Shown: piece by piece, positions 1 to 7,749 of the stretch
How positions within the stretch are numbered: the stretch's first letter is position 1
How the letters are laid out: each line of letters starts with the position of its first letter
Assembly: GCF_000934605.2 (NCBI RefSeq)
Contig: NZ_CP010897.2
Span: forward strand, 1,736,001 to 1,800,000
Origin: Pandoraea vervacti
Lineage (GTDB): Bacteria > Pseudomonadota > Gammaproteobacteria > Burkholderiales > Burkholderiaceae
Reading direction: 5' to 3'
Length of the DNA: 64,000 nucleotides
Translations under genes and position numbers: made by a program
Notes under the pieces: model-generated
The model's input: the letters and a program-made list of their open reading frames with translations, nothing else
Databases searched by the model: none
What the model was told of the DNA's origin: nothing

Positions 1-1
1 T

Positions 2-664
2 ATCGGCGCAGCCCCGACGATCTCCGCAACCCTCATGCCGCGTGTACTGCTCGCCTCACAGGCCACGTATCCCGACATCGCGCTCGCGCTCGTCGATCAG
101 ATGCAGCGCGCGGTGCTCGACAGCGTGCGCGCGGGCGACGTGGACTTCGGTATCGTGGTCGCCCCGCAAGGCGCCGACGATCTGACGACCGAGCATCTGA
201 TGAGCGAGCCGTTCTGTCTCATTTGCCGCACCGATCACCCGCTCGCCTCGCAGGCGGCAGTGCACTGGTCAGAACTCACCGGCGAGAATCTCGTGCTGCT
301 CAACCAGAGCTCGGGCAGCCGTGCACTGATCGATCGCGCGCTCACCACGCAAAAGGTGCAGGGCACCATCACGCAGGAGCTGGGACACGTCAGCACCATC
401 TTCCGCATGGTGCAGGAGGGGCTGGGGGTGAGCGTGCTGCCGCCGCTGGCCTTGCCGCTGCCGGAGAACTCCACGCTCGCGGTGCGTCCGTTGCTGCCCG
501 CGTTCGAGCGCAACATCGTGCTCGTGCGTCGCAAGAACCGGTCGCTCTCGCCGGTGGCGCATACCGTGTGGGAACTGATTCATCGGGTCGTGCGTGAGCG
601 CAACAAGGGATTCGCGATGGCAATGGAGCCGTCGCAAACTGCTTCGCCGATCTCCGCTAGCTGA
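2..664 (+). CDS. LysR-family regulator, 3' part only
   Basis: The reading frame is open from the left edge of the window, so the 5' end and the DNA-binding helix-turn-helix lie outside. What remains (about 220 residues) is the LysR effector-binding domain. It opens with a first strand of the usual type (GAAPTISATLMPRVL), continues with DFGIVVAP, and has the typical EGLGVSVLPPLAL segment near the end of the second lobe. LysR proteins are transcriptional regulators that bind a small ligand in this domain. The target gene cannot be named because the divergent neighbour is outside the window. The ATG at 35 is internal, not a start. Family confidence is high; the effector is unknown. Confidence 0.85.
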   Translation: MGAAPTISATLMPRVLLASQATYPDIALALVDQMQRAVLDSVRAGDVDFGIVVAPQGADDLTTEHLMSEPFCLICRTDHPLASQAAVHWSELTGENLVLLNQSSGSRALIDRALTTQKVQGTITQELGHVSTIFRMVQEGLGVSVLPPLALPLPENSTLAVRPLLPAFERNIVLVRRKNRSLSPVAHTVWELIHRVVRERNKGFAMAMEPSQTASPISAS

Positions 665-707
665 ATCTTCGATTCGAATCAAAGACTTGTGTCCCCTCAT
701 CAAGGGC

Positions 708-743
708 TTGTCCACAGACTTGAACACAAAATCTGTGGATAAG
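708..743. promoter_or_regulatory. Paired DnaA-box element 1
   Basis: TTGTCCACA (708-716) faces TGTGGATAA (734-742), the reverse complement of the canonical DnaA box TTATCCACA. The arms extend to a 12-bp inverted repeat with one mismatch (707-718 against 732-743) and a 13-bp spacer. About 30 of 36 positions match element 2 at 845-880. DnaA binding is inferred from the box sequence only. Confidence 0.5.
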
Positions 744-844
744 CTGGCGGCGCTGGCGAGCGATTTGCCCGCGAGTGCCGCCGTCTGATAGCCTTCCCCA
801 AAAATCCCATACCGATCAAGCGCTTGGGTTGGCGCGTCTGCCCG

Positions 845-880
845 TTGTCCACAGCCTTGTGAACAAAAACGGTGGATAAG
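845..880. promoter_or_regulatory. Paired DnaA-box element 2
   Basis: This is a second copy of the 36-bp element: TTGTCCACA (845-853) faces GGTGGATAA (871-879), one mismatch from an inverted DnaA box. The two elements lie 137 bp apart in the same orientation. Conservation is concentrated in the box arms rather than the spacer, which suggests that the arms are the functional part. Confidence 0.45.
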
Positions 881-910
881 TCGATGCCGCCATGACGCGC
901 GAGGACCGTT

Positions 911-954
911 TTGGTGCGTTTCATGCGTTTGGTGCGTTTGGTGCGTTTGGCGAT
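911..954. repeat. Degenerate 9-bp tandem repeat
   Basis: Units of TTTGGTGCG, with variants such as TTTCATGCG, follow one another directly in the noncoding gap upstream of the MFS gene. No function is apparent. Confidence 0.5.
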
Positions 955-1098
955 GCGACGGCGCGCGGTGCTTCGTTCACCGTCGCATTGACGTGAGAAC
1001 GGACGCGGGTTACGGACCATGTTGTGCAAGGTGCACTGTGTTGTCACGCAGAGTGCGCTAGAATTCTCAACATCGATTGCAAGTTCCACAACGCTGGC

Positions 1099-1122
1099 AC
1101 TTCGCACATTACTTCGCACATT
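1099..1122. repeat. 12-bp perfect tandem duplication
   Basis: ACTTCGCACATT occurs at 1099-1110 and again at 1111-1122, about 90 bp before the likely start of the MFS gene. It could be a direct-repeat operator or a slippage product. The sequence alone does not decide. Confidence 0.5.
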
Positions 1123-1210
1123 TCGCGTCAGACGACGTTCCAGCGATATTCCATCGACACGGTCAAGACAGCGTTCTGCGCCGTGTCAGTCCCATACTTC
1201 TCCGATTCCG

Positions 1211-2464
1211 ATGACTTCTGAAACAGCGAAGCCACGCCCGGGCTTTTGGCCTGCACGCGCGGCAACGATGGCATTACTCTTTTGCAGCGGTTTTCTTTAT
1301 GCGACGTGGGGCGTTCATGTGCCCACCGTCAAGGCGATGTTCGACCTGAACGACGCGAGTCTGTCGGTGGCGATGTTCGCCGTGGCCGGTGGCGCGATCG
1401 TCACCATGTCGCGCATGGCGCGTTGGGTCGGGCGCGCCGGTAGCCAGCGCGCAAGTCTGCACGCCGGGATCGCGCTCGCGCTGACCAGCGCCTTCCTGCT
1501 GTCGATGCCCAACTATTGGGGCCTCGTGGCATGGCTGGCGTTGTACGGCGCGGCGAACGCGACGTACGACGTCGCAGTGAACGCCCAGGCCGCCACGCTC
1601 GAAGCGCGCTATCGCAAGCCCATCATGGCGTCGCTGCACGGGTGTTTCAGCCTGGGCGGCATGGCGGGCGCGCTGGTCGGCGGTGCGTGGCTCGCCCATC
1701 AGGGCTCGCCGCAGTGGCACGTCGGGTTGGCGGCGCTCGGGTGCGCGGTCGTGATTGTCATTGGCGCCCGGTTCATGCAACCGGACATGTTGCCGGGAGA
1801 GGCCCCGGTGGCGAACGCGCAGGCTGGGACACCTGCGCGAAAGCACACGCCTGCGCCCTTGCTCGACGATGCAGCCCGCCGCAAACTCAACCGCAAGCTC
1901 ACGGGCTTCGGCGTGCTCGCGTTCCTTGGTCTGGTGGTGGAGGGCGCGATGTACGACTGGACGGCCGTGTACATGCGCGAAGTCGTTGCTGCCCAGGGCG
2001 CGTGGATCGGTGCAGGATACGCGGCATTTTCCGTGGGCATGGCGGCGGGGCGCTTTGGTGGCGATCCGGTGCGCGCGCGCATGGGCGGTGCACGTTTGCT
2101 GCGCGTGAGCAGTCTGCTTTGCGTGGCTGGGGTCCTGCTGGCGCTGTTCTGGCGTGAGCCCTTGGCGGCCGTGGTGGGCTTTGCGCTCGCCGGACTCGGT
2201 CTGTCGAACGTCATGCCGGTCATGTTCGCGGCGTCGGGCGAAGTGGCGCGAAGTGCCGGAATGGCAAGCGCCGAGGCGATTGCGGTAATGGCGCGCCTGG
2301 CCTATCTGGGGTTGCTGGTCGGGCCGGTGCTGATCGGCGCGATTGCGCATGGCGTCGATCTGCCGGTGGCGCTGGGCGTGGGGCTGCTGTGCATCGTGCC
2401 GATCGCTGTGCTCGCGCCGAAGATGCTGGCCGGGGTCGACGGGCGCGCCGATACGCCTCGTTAG
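1211..2464 (+). CDS. MFS transporter
   Basis: This is a 417-residue inner-membrane carrier of the major facilitator superfamily, close to the usual 12-helix length. Hydrophobic segments start at once (MALLFCSGFLYATWGVHVPT) and continue to the C-terminus, with a polar central loop around residues 195-225 between the two six-helix halves. The overall pattern resembles the YbjJ-like branch of uncharacterised carriers. I chose the ATG at 1211 because the open frame upstream (to 1019) encodes an Arg/Ser-rich stretch without membrane character. No strong Shine-Dalgarno is visible, so the start is uncertain. The substrate is unknown. It stands alone, with the oppositely oriented hydratase gene ending 87 bp downstream. 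Confidence 0.8.
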   Translation: MTSETAKPRPGFWPARAATMALLFCSGFLYATWGVHVPTVKAMFDLNDASLSVAMFAVAGGAIVTMSRMARWVGRAGSQRASLHAGIALALTSAFLLSMPNYWGLVAWLALYGAANATYDVAVNAQAATLEARYRKPIMASLHGCFSLGGMAGALVGGAWLAHQGSPQWHVGLAALGCAVVIVIGARFMQPDMLPGEAPVANAQAGTPARKHTPAPLLDDAARRKLNRKLTGFGVLAFLGLVVEGAMYDWTAVYMREVVAAQGAWIGAGYAAFSVGMAAGRFGGDPVRARMGGARLLRVSSLLCVAGVLLALFWREPLAAVVGFALAGLGLSNVMPVMFAASGEVARSAGMASAEAIAVMARLAYLGLLVGPVLIGAIAHGVDLPVALGVGLLCIVPIAVLAPKMLAGVDGRADTPR

Positions 2465-2550
2465 GCCCTGACAGGCCCCGACAGGCCCCCCCATTAGGCC
2501 CCGTCAGCCCCCGACGACAGACTGACTGACGATCACGCGCGCCGCTGACG

Positions 2551-3309
2551 TTACTTCAGCGTGAGCGCGACTTCGCCGACGCCCTCGATCACGCCCCGCA
2601 GCTCGCCCTTGCCGCTCGCGGGGATCATGCCGACGTACGAGCCGCAGGTAACGATCGCGCCCGCGCGCATGGTGATGCCGCGTTTGCCGTTGTGGTTGAC
2701 GAGCCACGTGAGCAACGCACGCGGGTCACCGCCGGTATTGAAGACCTTGGGCGGCGTGATGTCCTGGCCGTCCAGCGTGAAAGCGGCCTTCGGCGTGAGG
2801 TAGTCGTAGCCGGCGTCGTAACGGCGACCGCTACCGATCACCAGCGCCCCGTTGTTCTGCAGATCCGCCAGCGCGAATCGGCTGTCGAGTCCCTTCCCGG
2901 CGAAGCGGCTGTCGGTAATCTCGATGGTCGCGAGCATGTCGTCCACGAACATCATGGCTTCGCGTTCGTCGTAATTTCCCGGCTTGATGTCGCGCGCGAG
3001 GCGGAAGGCGATTTCGAGCTCGAGCCCCGGGCGGAAGAAGTCGTCGAGTGCGAGCACGCCACCGGCGTTGCTCACCACGGACGCCGGAATCGGCGCGCAA
3101 TTGGGCAGATCGGTCGGCGTCTTCGCACCGACTTTCCATGCGGCAATGGTCTCGCCGAGCAAGTCGAGCGTGCGAAGCTGCACGGCGTAAGCGGCGTTGG
3201 CATCGACCGGCAGCAAGGCAGCGGCGGGCGAGTCGATCGGCGTGTCGCCGCGGCGCGTGTCGGCGAGCAGGCGCGCCAGCGATTCGACGGCGGGTTGGGT
3301 CTCGAACAT
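2551..3309 (-). CDS. 2-keto-4-pentenoate hydratase / FAH-superfamily enzyme
   Basis: This 252-residue protein has the length and fold signature of the 2-oxopent-4-enoate hydratase / 2-oxo-hepta-3-ene-dioate hydratase branch (MhpD/HpaH type). These metal-dependent enzymes act late in meta-cleavage of aromatic compounds. The stretch AAWKVGAKT and the acidic motif LELEIAFRL (metal-binding Glu positions of the family) are visible, followed by GSGRRYDAGYDYL. The start at 3309 has an AGGAG Shine-Dalgarno 8 bp upstream; a longer frame to 3381 lacks one. It is divergent from a GntR regulator, and an FCD-GntR-type operator (3372-3381) sits in its promoter region, so control by that neighbour is likely. 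The natural substrate is not determinable here. Confidence 0.85.
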   Translation of the reverse strand: MFETQPAVESLARLLADTRRGDTPIDSPAAALLPVDANAAYAVQLRTLDLLGETIAAWKVGAKTPTDLPNCAPIPASVVSNAGGVLALDDFFRPGLELEIAFRLARDIKPGNYDEREAMMFVDDMLATIEITDSRFAGKGLDSRFALADLQNNGALVIGSGRRYDAGYDYLTPKAAFTLDGQDITPPKVFNTGGDPRALLTWLVNHNGKRGITMRAGAIVTCGSYVGMIPASGKGELRGVIEGVGEVALTLK

Positions 3310-3659
3310 CTTGCAAATCTCCTGAGGGAAGGGCGATGCGCCGCTCGGACGCCGGCGGCATGTGGACCACATCGTATACAAAATTCGTGCGATGTTGCGC
3401 TGCGGCGCGAACGTGTCGCTTTCTCGGTGAAAACATCACATAACGTAGTCAAAATGACGGTGATCTGCGAGAATCTGACTTCGTAATATTTCGTAATATT
3501 CCGTCGGTTTGCGATAGGTGAACTGATCCGTATTCCGAGTGGTATTCCCATCGTGCGGCGTTCCGAACAATTTCCGACCAAGGTTTTGACGTCGCTCGCG
3601 CAAGTGCTGTGCATGCAGTCGCAGTCTTTCATCCAGCAACGAATGACCAAGGCAGGCCT
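3310..3659. other. Divergent promoter region, hydratase / GntR
   Basis: This is 350 bp between divergent starts. It holds the operator candidate at 3372-3381 and an AT-richer stretch with the direct repeat TTCGTAATAT around 3479-3499. No additional gene is supported. Confidence 0.5.
3372..3381. promoter_or_regulatory. Candidate FCD-GntR operator
   Basis: TCGTATACAA matches the t.GTaTAC.A pattern typical of FCD-subfamily GntR operators. It lies 63 bp upstream of the hydratase start and between the divergent hydratase and GntR genes. Binding is inferred. Confidence 0.5.
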
Positions 3660-4379
3660 ATGCACTCCGTCACACTGAACGCCGTACGCGACCATACCGT
3701 CCACCCGCCGAACGCCAGCGTCACCCAGCCGATCAGCCGTCAGGCGTTGCATCTCGCCGTGATGGATCGCTTGCGAAAGATGATTACGGAGGGGGTGCTG
3801 CCGCCCGGCGCGCATCTGAACGAGCGCGCGTTGTGTGAGCAACTGGGGGTATCGCGCACACCGCTGCGCGAAGCGCTGAAGATGCTCGCGGTGGAGCGCC
3901 TGATCGATCTGTTGCCGAATCGTGGCGCTCGAGTGGTGACCCTGTCCGCAAGCGATATCGCCGACGCTTTCGAATTGCTCAGCGGTCTCGAGGCGCTCGC
4001 AGGCGAGTTGGCCTGCCAACGCATCACGCAGGCGGAAGTCGACGAGATTCAGGAGTTGCACTGCGCGATGGACGCCTGTTATGCGAACGGCGACCTGTCC
4101 GGTTACTTCGATTGCAATCAACGGATTCACGACCGTATCAACGCGGCGGCGCGCAATGCTGCGCTCACGCAAATGTATCAGTCGGTCAATCACCGGCTTC
4201 AGGCGTTGCGCTTTCGCTCCAATCTGCATGCGGGCAAATGGGAGCGCGCAGTCGACGAGCACGTCGAGATGCTGCGTGCACTGCACCGGCGCGATGGCGC
4301 TACGCTCGGCCGACTGTTGCGCGCGCACCTGATGGCCAAGTGTGCCGCCGTGCTCGCCCACGCGCGCGCGGCCGCGTGA
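3660..4379 (+). CDS. GntR-family transcriptional regulator (FCD type)
   Basis: This is a 239-residue regulator. The N-terminal winged helix spans about residues 20-85, with ERALCEQLGVSRTPLREALK as the recognition region. It is followed by an all-helical FCD ligand-binding domain whose Asp/His metal-ligand pattern is visible as DCNQRIHDRINAAARN and DEHVEMLRAL. Such proteins are usually repressors released by an organic acid. It is divergent from the hydratase gene, and an FCD-type operator lies in between, so that gene is the likely target, probably with autoregulation. The ATG at 3660 has AAGGCAGG just upstream. An upstream in-frame start at 3609 is less likely. Confidence 0.88.
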   Translation: MHSVTLNAVRDHTVHPPNASVTQPISRQALHLAVMDRLRKMITEGVLPPGAHLNERALCEQLGVSRTPLREALKMLAVERLIDLLPNRGARVVTLSASDIADAFELLSGLEALAGELACQRITQAEVDEIQELHCAMDACYANGDLSGYFDCNQRIHDRINAAARNAALTQMYQSVNHRLQALRFRSNLHAGKWERAVDEHVEMLRALHRRDGATLGRLLRAHLMAKCAAVLAHARAAA

Positions 4380-4481
4380 GCCGCCGGGAGCGGCAGCGGC
4401 TGCGCCGTGTGGTCCACCTGTCCGTGTGCCCACGTGCCGATATGCTCATTTTCTCCATGCGTCCGTGGGGCCCGTGCGGCG

Positions 4482-5171
4482 TCATGCCGCCCGGCTCATG
4501 CTCACCAGTCCTTCATTGAGCATGGCCGCGACGTAAGCGTCCGTCTTGCTGCGCAAGTGTGCTTCCATCATCGGGCGCAGACGCTTGCCATCTCGCTTGC
4601 GTAACAGCGCGAGCATCTGCGCGTGTTCGTCCACGGCCTGACGCCAGCGCTCCGGCGTTGGGGTAAGCCGCTCGCGCACATGCCGCAAACGCGCATTCAA
4701 ATTGTGGAAGTACTCGGCGAGCGGTCCGTTATCCGCCATGCGCAGAATGCTCAGATGAATCTGCTGATTGAGCGCGAAATAGGCAGCGTGATCGGCGCGC
4801 GCGTAGGCGGCTTCCATCTCGTCCTGTAATCGGGCAAGTGCCTCGAGATCCGCGTCCGTCGCTTTTTCGCATGCCTGTTCTCCCGACAGTCCTTCGAGCA
4901 CCGCCATGACGGCGAGCAGGTTGACGACCTCATCGACGCTCACGCGCGCAACGCAGGCGCGACGTGTCTCGGAAATTTCCACCAATCCTTCGTTCGCCAG
5001 ACGCTTGAGCGCCTCGCGCAGCGGCGTGCGCGATACCGCCAACTCGTCGCACAGGGCGCGCTCCGACAGCGGCGCACCCGGGCGCAAGTCGCCCCGCACG
5101 ATGCGCGCCTTGAGGGCTTCATACGCGGCAGCATTGAGTGAGGCAGCAGAGGGGGGCATACGTATCGACAT
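4482..5171 (-). CDS. GntR-family transcriptional regulator (FCD type)
   Basis: This is a roughly 229-residue regulator with an N-terminal winged helix (ERALCDELAVSRTPLREALK) and a C-terminal FCD domain with FALNQQIHLSILRMADN and DEHAQMLALL. It resembles the regulator at 3660-4379 in architecture and the two genes converge. It is divergent from the crotonase/CoA-transferase pair, whose promoter region carries a perfect TTGGTATACCAA palindrome of the operator type used by this subfamily. It is therefore the probable repressor of that pair. The start is ambiguous: ATG at 5171 (chosen), 5159 or 5216. None has a strong ribosome site. Confidence 0.85.
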   Translation of the reverse strand: MSIRMPPSAASLNAAAYEALKARIVRGDLRPGAPLSERALCDELAVSRTPLREALKRLANEGLVEISETRRACVARVSVDEVVNLLAVMAVLEGLSGEQACEKATDADLEALARLQDEMEAAYARADHAAYFALNQQIHLSILRMADNGPLAEYFHNLNARLRHVRERLTPTPERWRQAVDEHAQMLALLRKRDGKRLRPMMEAHLRSKTDAYVAAMLNEGLVSMSRAA

Positions 5172-5305
5172 CAAAAATGGAATGCCAATTCTGAGGGGGA
5201 TGCGAGTTGACGTCAATCCGGCTTACGTAGAATTTCCACGTTAACCCGCATTTTTACGATTGTTCCTTGCCAATGGTTTGCTGTTGATTTTATCGTTTAC
5301 AAAAA

Positions 5306-5317
5306 TTGGTATACCAA
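5306..5317. promoter_or_regulatory. Perfect FCD-GntR operator palindrome
   Basis: TTGGTATACCAA is a perfect 12-bp palindrome matching the FadR/FCD operator core TGGTNTACCA. It lies 52 bp upstream of the crotonase start in the divergent promoter region shared with the GntR gene (4482-5171). Binding by that regulator is inferred from position and consensus. Confidence 0.65.
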
Positions 5318-5368
5318 AAAATCAAAGTCGGACGACAACTGTGCGCGCCGACGATCCAAGGAGGCAAT

Positions 5369-6157
5369 ATGGCATCGACCGTTCTGACCGAACTGACTGG
5401 GCGAGATGGCGCCATCGCGGTGGTCACGCTCAATCGTCCCGAGAAACTCAATGCGTTGACCAAGCCCATGTGGCAGGCGCTGGGCGACACCATCCTCACC
5501 TTGTCCGCATCGCCCGAGGTGCGCTGTATCGTGCTGCGCGGTGCGGGCGAGAAATCGTTCGCGCCGGGCAACGACATTGCCGAGTTCGAAACCGACCGCG
5601 CCAACGTGGAACAGGCGCGTACGTATGGTGCGCTCATGCATCGCACGCTCGACGCGCTCGCGAATTGCCCGGTACCGCTTGTCGCCATGATTCACGGCAT
5701 TTGCGTCGGCGGCGGCATGGAAATCGCGGCGTCGTGCGATATCCGGATTTGCGGGGAATCGAGCCGCTTCGGGGCGCCGATCAACAAGCTCGGTCTTGTG
5801 ATGGCGCATGCCGAGTTGTCCGGTCTGGTGCATTTGCTGGGGCCCACGAAGGCACTGGAAATCTTGCTCGAAGGCCGGATTTTCGACGCGCAGGAAGCGC
5901 TTCGCATCGGGCTCGTCACGCGCGTGGCGCCGGACGCAGACGTGGCGCGCGAAGCGCTTGCCAGCGCGCAGCGCATTGCGGCCGGCGCGCCGTTGGTGGC
6001 ACGTTGGCACAAGCGATTCGTGCGTGAATTGGCGAGCGGCAAGCCGCTCACTCCCGCCCAGATCGACGAAGGGTTCGCGTGCTTCGGCACGGCAGACTTC
6101 CAGACCGGCTATCGCGCCTTCCTTGCGAAGACGACGCCTGTATTCGAGGGCCGCTGA
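5369..6157 (+). CDS. Enoyl-CoA hydratase/isomerase (crotonase) family protein
   Basis: This 262-residue protein belongs to the crotonase superfamily, whose members act on acyl-CoA thioesters. The oxyanion-hole segments are present: KSFAPGNDIAEFE near residue 65 and HGICVGGGMEIAASCDIRI near residue 110. In classical hydratases the first catalytic Glu sits in a QPE motif after the FG of the third turn. Here that segment reads FGAPINKLG, so this Glu is replaced. The second Glu is retained in ALEILLEG. The reaction may therefore be isomerisation, hydrolysis or lyase chemistry rather than simple hydration. The start has a strong AAGGAGG ribosome site. It is two bases upstream of the CoA-transferase gene and surely co-transcribed with it. 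Confidence 0.85.
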   Translation: MASTVLTELTGRDGAIAVVTLNRPEKLNALTKPMWQALGDTILTLSASPEVRCIVLRGAGEKSFAPGNDIAEFETDRANVEQARTYGALMHRTLDALANCPVPLVAMIHGICVGGGMEIAASCDIRICGESSRFGAPINKLGLVMAHAELSGLVHLLGPTKALEILLEGRIFDAQEALRIGLVTRVAPDADVAREALASAQRIAAGAPLVARWHKRFVRELASGKPLTPAQIDEGFACFGTADFQTGYRAFLAKTTPVFEGR

Positions 6158-6158
6158 C

Positions 6159-7406
6159 ATGACCGATACCCGCCACGAAAACGCAACGAAGACCGGCCCA
6201 TTGCAGGGCGTCAAAGTGATCGAGCTCTCGCACATCATGTCCGGCCCGGTGTGCGGCATGATGCTCGCGGACATGGGGGCGGACGTCATCAAGGTCGAGA
6301 AAATGGAGGGTGACGACGCGCGCCGTTTTGCGCCGATCCTCTCGCATGGCGAGTCGGCGTCGTTCATGATGCTCAACCGCAACAAGCGCGGCATTGCGCT
6401 CAATCTGAAGACCGAGGGCGGCAAAGCCGTGCTGCGCAGGATGCTCCTCAGTGCGGACGTCGTGACCGAGAACTATCGCAAAGGCACGATGGAGAAGCTG
6501 GGGCTGGGCTACGAGACACTGCGCGAGTCGAATCCCGGCCTGATTTATTGCGCCATCTCCGGCTATGGGCGCACGGGACCGTATGCGGACAAGGGCGGCT
6601 TCGACCTGATCGCCCAGGGACTTTCGGGAATGATGAGCGTGACGGGCGAGCCGGGGCAGGCGCCGATCAAGGCGGGTTCGCCCATCGCCGATATCAACGC
6701 CGGCATTCTCGCGGCGCTGGGTATCTCGGCGGCCTATGCGCATCGGTTGCGCACGGGCGAAGGACAGGTCGTGGACACATCGCTGCTCGAAGCGGGTTTC
6801 CAGCAGATGTACTGGGCCGCCGCTAACTTCTTCGCCAGCGGCGAGAATCCGCCGAAGTTCGGCTCCGCGAATCCCACGAGCACCCCGTATCAGGCATTTC
6901 GCACGCAGGATGGTTGGATCAATATCGGCGCGGCCAATCAGGCCAATTACGAACGTCTGTTGCAGGTGCTTGACGCGCCGGAGATTGCCGACGATCCGCG
7001 GTTTGCGACGAATGCGGGACGCACGGCGCATCGCGAAGAACTCGTCGAGCGTCTCACGTCGTATCTCATGCGAGACACGACGCAGAACTGGGTCGAGCGC
7101 CTCGATGCGGTCGGACTGCCGGTCGGTCCGGTGCTGTCCATTTCGGAAGCGGTGGCCCATCCACAGATCGTGGCGCGTGAAATGGTGGTGCAAACCGTTC
7201 ATCCGCTCGACGGCCCGACGCGCAGTATCGGCCTGCCGATTCGTTTTTCGCAGACGCCGAAGTGCGCCGGTGGCCCGGCGCCTCGCCTGGGCGAGCATAC
7301 GTTCGACGTGCTCGCGCAGTACGGCTTCGACGCAGCGCAGGTCCGCGACCTCATCGCACAAGGCGCAGTGCATGCGCTGGAGAGCGCGCCAGCGGCGACG
7401 GCATGA
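6159..7406 (+). CDS. CaiB/BaiF class III CoA-transferase
   Basis: This 415-residue protein has the length and motifs of family III CoA-transferases: GVKVIELSHIMSGPVCGMML at the N-terminus, GADVIKVEKMEGDDAR, a long NRNKRGIALNL strand, and the probable catalytic Asp in GSPIADINAG (about residue 178). The C-terminal part carries VGLPVGPVLSI and the terminal LGEHTFDVL segment of the family. These enzymes move CoA between carboxylic acids without an acetyl intermediate. It starts just after the crotonase stop, so the two probably activate and then convert one unusual carboxylic acid under GntR control. The acid is unknown. Confidence 0.9.
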   Translation: MTDTRHENATKTGPLQGVKVIELSHIMSGPVCGMMLADMGADVIKVEKMEGDDARRFAPILSHGESASFMMLNRNKRGIALNLKTEGGKAVLRRMLLSADVVTENYRKGTMEKLGLGYETLRESNPGLIYCAISGYGRTGPYADKGGFDLIAQGLSGMMSVTGEPGQAPIKAGSPIADINAGILAALGISAAYAHRLRTGEGQVVDTSLLEAGFQQMYWAAANFFASGENPPKFGSANPTSTPYQAFRTQDGWINIGAANQANYERLLQVLDAPEIADDPRFATNAGRTAHREELVERLTSYLMRDTTQNWVERLDAVGLPVGPVLSISEAVAHPQIVAREMVVQTVHPLDGPTRSIGLPIRFSQTPKCAGGPAPRLGEHTFDVLAQYGFDAAQVRDLIAQGAVHALESAPAATA

Positions 7407-7749
7407 TGTATCGGCAGCGTCTATTGTGCGGATTTGCCGCGAGTTGACGCGCCACACATCAATTCGTCAGAACTTCCTTCCCGGGAGCGGGTCGGTTTTG
7501 GAAGCGGCGGGCGCCAATAGGGCGCCTGCCACAGACTAATCCGACCCGACGCCGTGTCGTAAGGAGGGAAGGCATGACTCTTGGCAGACTGTCTCGTAGC
7601 GCCCCCGGCCACTCGCCCATTCCGTGGCACTCGCCATGGTCGCGCGTACGCCATGCGCGTACCATAGGACTTCATTCGCTCGCATTTTCCAGCGTCTCGA
7701 CACCGATGGCTGCCGGAGACACCCTTCCTCTTCCGTTCGCGAGGTGAGC
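7407..7749. other. Intergenic gap with a GC hairpin
   Basis: This is 343 bp between the CoA-transferase gene and the glycosidase gene. A GC-rich hairpin lies at 7506-7530: GGCGGGCGCC, loop AATAG, GGCGCCTGCC. It has no T-run after it, so it is only a weak terminator candidate. The glycosidase frame is open upstream to 7624, but that part does not look like protein. Confidence 0.4.

Larger units (their letters stand above)
665..1210. other. Intergenic region with DnaA-box pairs and short tandem repeats
   Basis: This 546-bp gap before the MFS gene has no convincing coding frame. It holds two related DnaA-box elements (708-743 and 845-880, listed separately), a run of 9-bp units of the type TTTGGTGCG around 911-950, and a perfect 12-bp tandem duplication at 1099-1122. 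The MFS frame is open upstream to 1019, but that stretch has no membrane segment and reads like untranslated DNA. Confidence 0.6.

Noticed and set aside
665..1018. Chromosomal origin
   Set aside because: DnaA boxes are present, but there is no dnaA, dnaN or gidA nearby and no AT-rich unwinding element.
3072..4433. Long minus-strand frame spanning the hydratase/GntR promoter
   Set aside because: It crosses the two real divergent genes in other frames and has no domain.
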